Source: JASLEW01 sp963732005
GTDB lineage: Bacteria > Acidobacteriota > Thermoanaerobaculia > Multivoradales > UBA5704
DNA length: 64,000 nucleotides
Assembly (NCBI GenBank): GCA_963732005.1
Contig: CAVSXT010000004.1
Span: 1,736,001-1,800,000 of the forward strand
Direction: 5' to 3'
Positions 61,063-64,000 of this stretch are shown piece by piece. Each line of letters opens with the position of its first letter. Position 1 is the stretch's first letter. Under the pieces are notes generated by a model. That model did not search any database. It was not told where the DNA came from and saw only the letters and a program-made list of their open reading frames with translations. A program made the position numbers and the translations under genes.

Positions 61063-61955
61063 ACCAGGATGGAGCAACCGGCCGGAGTCACGGCGCCGCG
61101 ACGGATCACCATCCCGGCCGGCCCGCCACCACCAACCGCAGTACCGGCGCCGCTCCTGACCACCATCCCGGCCGGGCAGCCGCCGGCCGCGGCATCGTCT
61201 ACCTGGTGGGCGCTGGCCCGGGCGACCCCGAGCTGATCACCGTGCGGGGCCTGCGCTGCCTGCGACAGGCGGACGTCGTGGTCTACGACCGGCTGATCGA
61301 CGCCCGGCTGCTGGCCGAGGCACCGCCCACGGCGCGCCGGGTCTACGCCGGCAAGGCTCCCGGCCGGCAGGCGCTGCGCCAGGAGGAGATCCAGGCCCTG
61401 CTGGTGCGCCAGGCCCGCGCCGGCCGCGTGGTGGTGCGGCTCAAGGGGGGCGATCCCTTCGTCTTCGGCCGCGGCGGCGAGGAGGCCCTGGCCTGCGCCG
61501 CTGCCGGAGTGGCCTGGGAGGCGGTGCCGGGCGTCACCAGCGCGGTCGCGGTCCCCGCCCTCGCCGGCATCCCGCTCACCCAGCGCGGCGTCGCCGCCAG
61601 CTTCGCGGTGGTGACCGGCCACAGCGCCGGCGACTCCGGCCTCGACTGGTGCGCCCTGGCCCGCCTCGAAACCCTGGTGGTGCTGATGGGAGCCGCCCGC
61701 CTCGGCGAGATCGCCGCCCGCCTCGCCGGCCACGGCAAGCCGCCCGAAACCCCCGTGGCGGTGATCGAGAACGGCAGCCGCGAGAGCGAGCGGGTGCTGA
61801 TTGGCACCCTGGACGACATCGCCGCGGTCGCCGCGGCCGCTGGCCTCTCCTCCCCCGCCACCATCGTCATCGGCGAGGTGGTGCGCCTGCGCTCGGCCCT
61901 GGCGCCGGCGGCGGCCTGCCTCGCCGACACACCGGCCGGGCGCCGCTTCGCCTGA
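61059..61955 (+). CDS. cobA: uroporphyrinogen-III C-methyltransferase
   Basis: 298 residues. SAM-dependent methylation of uroporphyrinogen III to precorrin-2, feeding sirohaem. Motifs: VYLVGAGPGDPELITVRGLR, VVRLKGGDPFVFGRGGEEAL, PGVTSAVAVPALAGIPLT and VVLMGAARLGEIAARL. The first ~45 residues are an extra segment with two DHHPGR copies, a small in-frame repeat absent from typical CobA. It completes the set needed for the operon's reductase cofactor. Confidence 0.95.
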   Translation: MNQDGATGRSHGAATDHHPGRPATTNRSTGAAPDHHPGRAAAGRGIVYLVGAGPGDPELITVRGLRCLRQADVVVYDRLIDARLLAEAPPTARRVYAGKAPGRQALRQEEIQALLVRQARAGRVVVRLKGGDPFVFGRGGEEALACAAAGVAWEAVPGVTSAVAVPALAGIPLTQRGVAASFAVVTGHSAGDSGLDWCALARLETLVVLMGAARLGEIAARLAGHGKPPETPVAVIENGSRESERVLIGTLDDIAAVAAAAGLSSPATIVIGEVVRLRSALAPAAACLADTPAGRRFA

Positions 61956-61990
61956 AAGACGGATGGTTCGCGGCCCGTCGGGTTCGGCTC

Positions 61991-62755
61991 TCAGACCCCG
62001 CCCAGCCAGGGGTAGCCCAGGCTCTCCCAGTAGCCGAGCGGGCGCTCGGCGGTGAAGGTCATGGCGGTGAGGAACTTGGTGAGCTTGTAGCCGAGCTTGA
62101 TCGGCGAGTACAGGCGCAGCGGCGCGCCGTGAGCGGGTGTGATCGGTCGATCGTTCCAGGCATAGGCCAGGATGGTCTGCGGGTGCATGGCGCTCTTGAG
62201 GTCCCAGCCGTTGAAGTAGCCATGGTCGAAGCTGTCGAAGCGCAGGTAGCGCGCGGCGGCGGTGGGCTGCGCCAGGGCGATGACGCTCGCGACCGGCACG
62301 CCGGTCCAGGTGGCGATCGCGGTCCAGCCCTCGACGCAATGGTGCTTGACCGTGTAGGTGACGCGCGGCAGCGCCTGGATCATGGCCAGCGTGAGCCGCT
62401 GTGGCCGCTCCACCAGGCCCTTGACCTCAAAGGCCCAGGCCGCCGGATCGGCGACCACCGGCAGCGGGTGGGAGAGGGAATAGGCCGGAAACAGGCCGGG
62501 CGGGGTGCGCCGCGACACCGGGTACACCGGCGCCAGGCGGCTCGACGACAGCAACAGCTTCTCCCCCACCCAATCGTTGGCCAGCGACATCTTGTGTAGC
62601 GTGGGTCCGAGGTGCGGTCCGCCGTCCCAGCCGCAGGCGGCGGCGAACGAGGCGCCGCCCGCCGTCAGGCCGAGCCGGAACAGGTCGCGGCGCGACAGCT
62701 CCCCACCCCTGCCGGGTCGGTCGGCGGCGCTGCGGGCAGCTCGAGGATCAGTCAT
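61991..62755 (-). CDS. YedY/sulfite-oxidase-fold molybdopterin oxidoreductase
   Basis: 254 residues. A twin-arginine-like signal (SRRDLFRLGLTAGG) ends near AACG. The Mo-ligand Cys lies in VKHHCVEGWTAIATWTGVPV, with RLYSPIKLGYKLTKFLTAMT near the end. Periplasmic; substrate unknown (sulfite or S-oxide are usual). The start is inside the cytochrome b gene end (8-base overlap), so the pair is coupled. Confidence 0.88.
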   Translation of the reverse strand: MTDPRAARSAADRPGRGGELSRRDLFRLGLTAGGASFAAACGWDGGPHLGPTLHKMSLANDWVGEKLLLSSSRLAPVYPVSRRTPPGLFPAYSLSHPLPVVADPAAWAFEVKGLVERPQRLTLAMIQALPRVTYTVKHHCVEGWTAIATWTGVPVASVIALAQPTAAARYLRFDSFDHGYFNGWDLKSAMHPQTILAYAWNDRPITPAHGAPLRLYSPIKLGYKLTKFLTAMTFTAERPLGYWESLGYPWLGGV

Positions 62756-63704
62756 GGCTCGGAAACCTCCCCCGGTACCAGCCGGTGATCATGGCGCGTA
62801 GCGACGCCGGATCCACCAGCAGCACCAGGGACACGTGCACCAGGGTGAATGCCAGGAACAGGAAGACCGCCCAGAAGTGCCAGTAACGGGCGAGCTCGTA
62901 GCCACCGAAAAGAGTGGTGAGCCAGGAGAGCTGGGCCGGCTTGTAGATGGCGAAACCGCTCAGCACCGAGATCACCCCCAGCAGCAGGATGAAGCTGTAG
63001 GCGCCCTTCTGCAGCGCGTTGTGCTTGCCCTGCGGCGGATGGTCCTTGCGCAGACGCAGGTAATACAGCTGCATGGCGACGGCGCGCGGCACGTCGCTGG
63101 GGCGGAAGAGCAGCGAGCGCCATTCGCCGGAGAAAACCATGTAGAGCAGGTACGCGGCGCCGGTGATGACGAACGGCCAGGCCAGCGCGAAGTGCCAGTT
63201 GAGGCCGCCCGCGAGCCAGCCGCCGAGCCTCGCCCACAGCGGGAAGGGCTTGCCGTCGAAGGGATTGGGGTAGTAGGGGCCGCCGCGCCGGCCGAAGTGG
63301 CCGAAGGCGCTGTAGATCTGCAGCCCGCTGCCGATCATGCCCACCAGCAGCACGGCGTTGGCCCAATGGGTGACCCGCACCAGCCAGTGATGGCGATGGA
63401 CCAGTGGCCGTTTGCCCGCCGCGACGGTGGCGCCCGTCGCGGCGGCGGGACGTGGTGCAGCCGCGGCCGGCACGGCGACCGCCGGCTGCGAGCCGCCGGC
63501 GGCATCGCCGGCGACGGCAGCGGGCGCAACGGCGGCGGTACTCGCCGCGATCGGCTCGCGCTCGGCGCCGGTGTCATGGGCGCCAGCCGCGGCGCTCACC
63601 TCGCCAGCGCCGGCACGATCCACGGTGATCGGGCTGCTGCCGCCGCCTCCTGCCGGTTCCTGCGGGCGCGGCGGCGCGGGCGCTTCTGGATCGGTGCCGC
63701 TCAT
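62748..63704 (-). CDS. cytochrome b561-type membrane subunit with long N-terminal extension
   Basis: 318 residues. The first ~100 are Ala/Pro/Gly-rich and probably disordered. Then HHWLVRVTHWANAVLLVGMI, WHFALAWPFVITGAAYLLYM, FILLLGVISVLSGFAIYKPA and YWHFWAVFLFLAFTLVHVSL give four TM helices with the His ligands for two haem b. Hands electrons between the quinone pool and the coupled molybdopterin enzyme. GAGGAGG precedes the ATG. Confidence 0.88.
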   Translation of the reverse strand: MSGTDPEAPAPPRPQEPAGGGGSSPITVDRAGAGEVSAAAGAHDTGAEREPIAASTAAVAPAAVAGDAAGGSQPAVAVPAAAAPRPAAATGATVAAGKRPLVHRHHWLVRVTHWANAVLLVGMIGSGLQIYSAFGHFGRRGGPYYPNPFDGKPFPLWARLGGWLAGGLNWHFALAWPFVITGAAYLLYMVFSGEWRSLLFRPSDVPRAVAMQLYYLRLRKDHPPQGKHNALQKGAYSFILLLGVISVLSGFAIYKPAQLSWLTTLFGGYELARYWHFWAVFLFLAFTLVHVSLVLLVDPASLRAMITGWYRGRFPSHD

Positions 63705-63950
63705 AAGTTTCGGCCTCCTCGCCGGTGACCTCGGTGACGGCTCTCGGGCTGGCTGGCCGCACGATCGTCTCGGCCGGCGCCCGCCCGCCGCCTCCGGCGG
63801 GCACCGAGCCCCGGCCCGGCAGCGGCGCACCTTCCGGCCTGCCGTCGCAGGAGTCTACGCCCGGCCCGGGCGAACGGTTCTATGGCGCCTCTCTACCCCG
63901 ACGGAAGGAACGACGGCGAGCGCGAGCACGAGGACGGCCCTGGTCCACGT

Positions 63951-64000
63951 TCAGGGCAGGCCGTAGCCGAAGCGCTCGAGCACCGCCCGCGCCGCCGGCC
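63951..64000 (-). CDS. partial CDS, C-terminal end only
   Basis: Reads AARAVLERFGYGLP and a stop. Only about 16 codons are in the window, too few to identify. The 246 bases between it and the cytochrome b start hold nothing I can support. Confidence 0.4.
   Translation of the reverse strand, partial: PAARAVLERFGYGLP

Overview
The window is very GC-rich Gram-negative DNA: there is an outer-membrane factor, an OmpA peptidoglycan anchor, periplasmic proteins and c-type and b-type cytochromes. The TPR regulator with an anti-sigma-like zinc motif next to a small secreted peptide, plus the large Rhs protein, suggest Acidobacteriota (perhaps Thermoanaerobaculia-like). That placement is an inference of low confidence, and no rRNA or tRNA gene was seen to test it.

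Positions 1-30,000 look like an energy and low-oxygen stress region. It holds PEP synthase and ATP-type phosphofructokinase (divergent), three universal stress protein (USP) genes and one USP remnant, a ba3-type terminal oxidase operon, a P1B metal ATPase with a TPC motif, a triple-BON protein, a radical SAM protein, a Trp/Gly-rich secreted protein, a baeRF-type release-factor homologue and a degenerate HD-like protein. The main finding is that the promoters of these genes share one inverted repeat (CCACCYC, 2-4 bases, GRGGTGG). In the six promoters where I could place it, it is centred 29.5-31.5 bases upstream of a TAnnnT-like -10 box (about -42, the class II activator position; one of the six -10 boxes is weak). 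A second, everted form of the same half-sites sits about 63-65 bases upstream of three -10 boxes. I read this as the regulon of one unidentified, CRP/FNR-like activator that is not encoded in the window.

Positions 4,750-11,200 are accessory. Three small genes lie between two copies of the pfkA 3' end. A protein with two RusA-like halves is divergent from a possible PD-(D/E)XK protein. A defective IS4-family element with perfect 14-bp ends and an 11-bp target duplication splits the outer-membrane-factor gene of a MacAB/DevBCA-like exporter operon.

Positions 30,000-45,300 hold a bicupin protein, a fused aldolase/dehydrogenase, a ZAS-TPR protein with a secreted small peptide and a terminator, a HicB antitoxin with a decapitated HicA, a 1715-residue Rhs/YD-repeat protein whose Cys-rich tail carries HEXXH, its overlapping partner gene (candidate immunity), a quinone reductase and a YccA-type membrane protein.

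Positions 45,400-57,300 encode an ABC import-like operon whose binding protein is fused to OmpA, a secreted monohaem protein, a four-domain S1 protein, an orphan polysaccharide-export-type ATPase, a DUF5715 peptidase-like protein and an FHA-GAF-class III nucleotide cyclase. Positions 57,358-61,955 are an assimilatory sulfate/sirohaem operon (sulfite/nitrite reductase, APS reductase, a frameshifted small gene, precorrin-2 dehydrogenase, uroporphyrinogen methyltransferase) with an AT-rich operator in its promoter. It is followed convergently by a molybdopterin oxidoreductase/cytochrome b pair.
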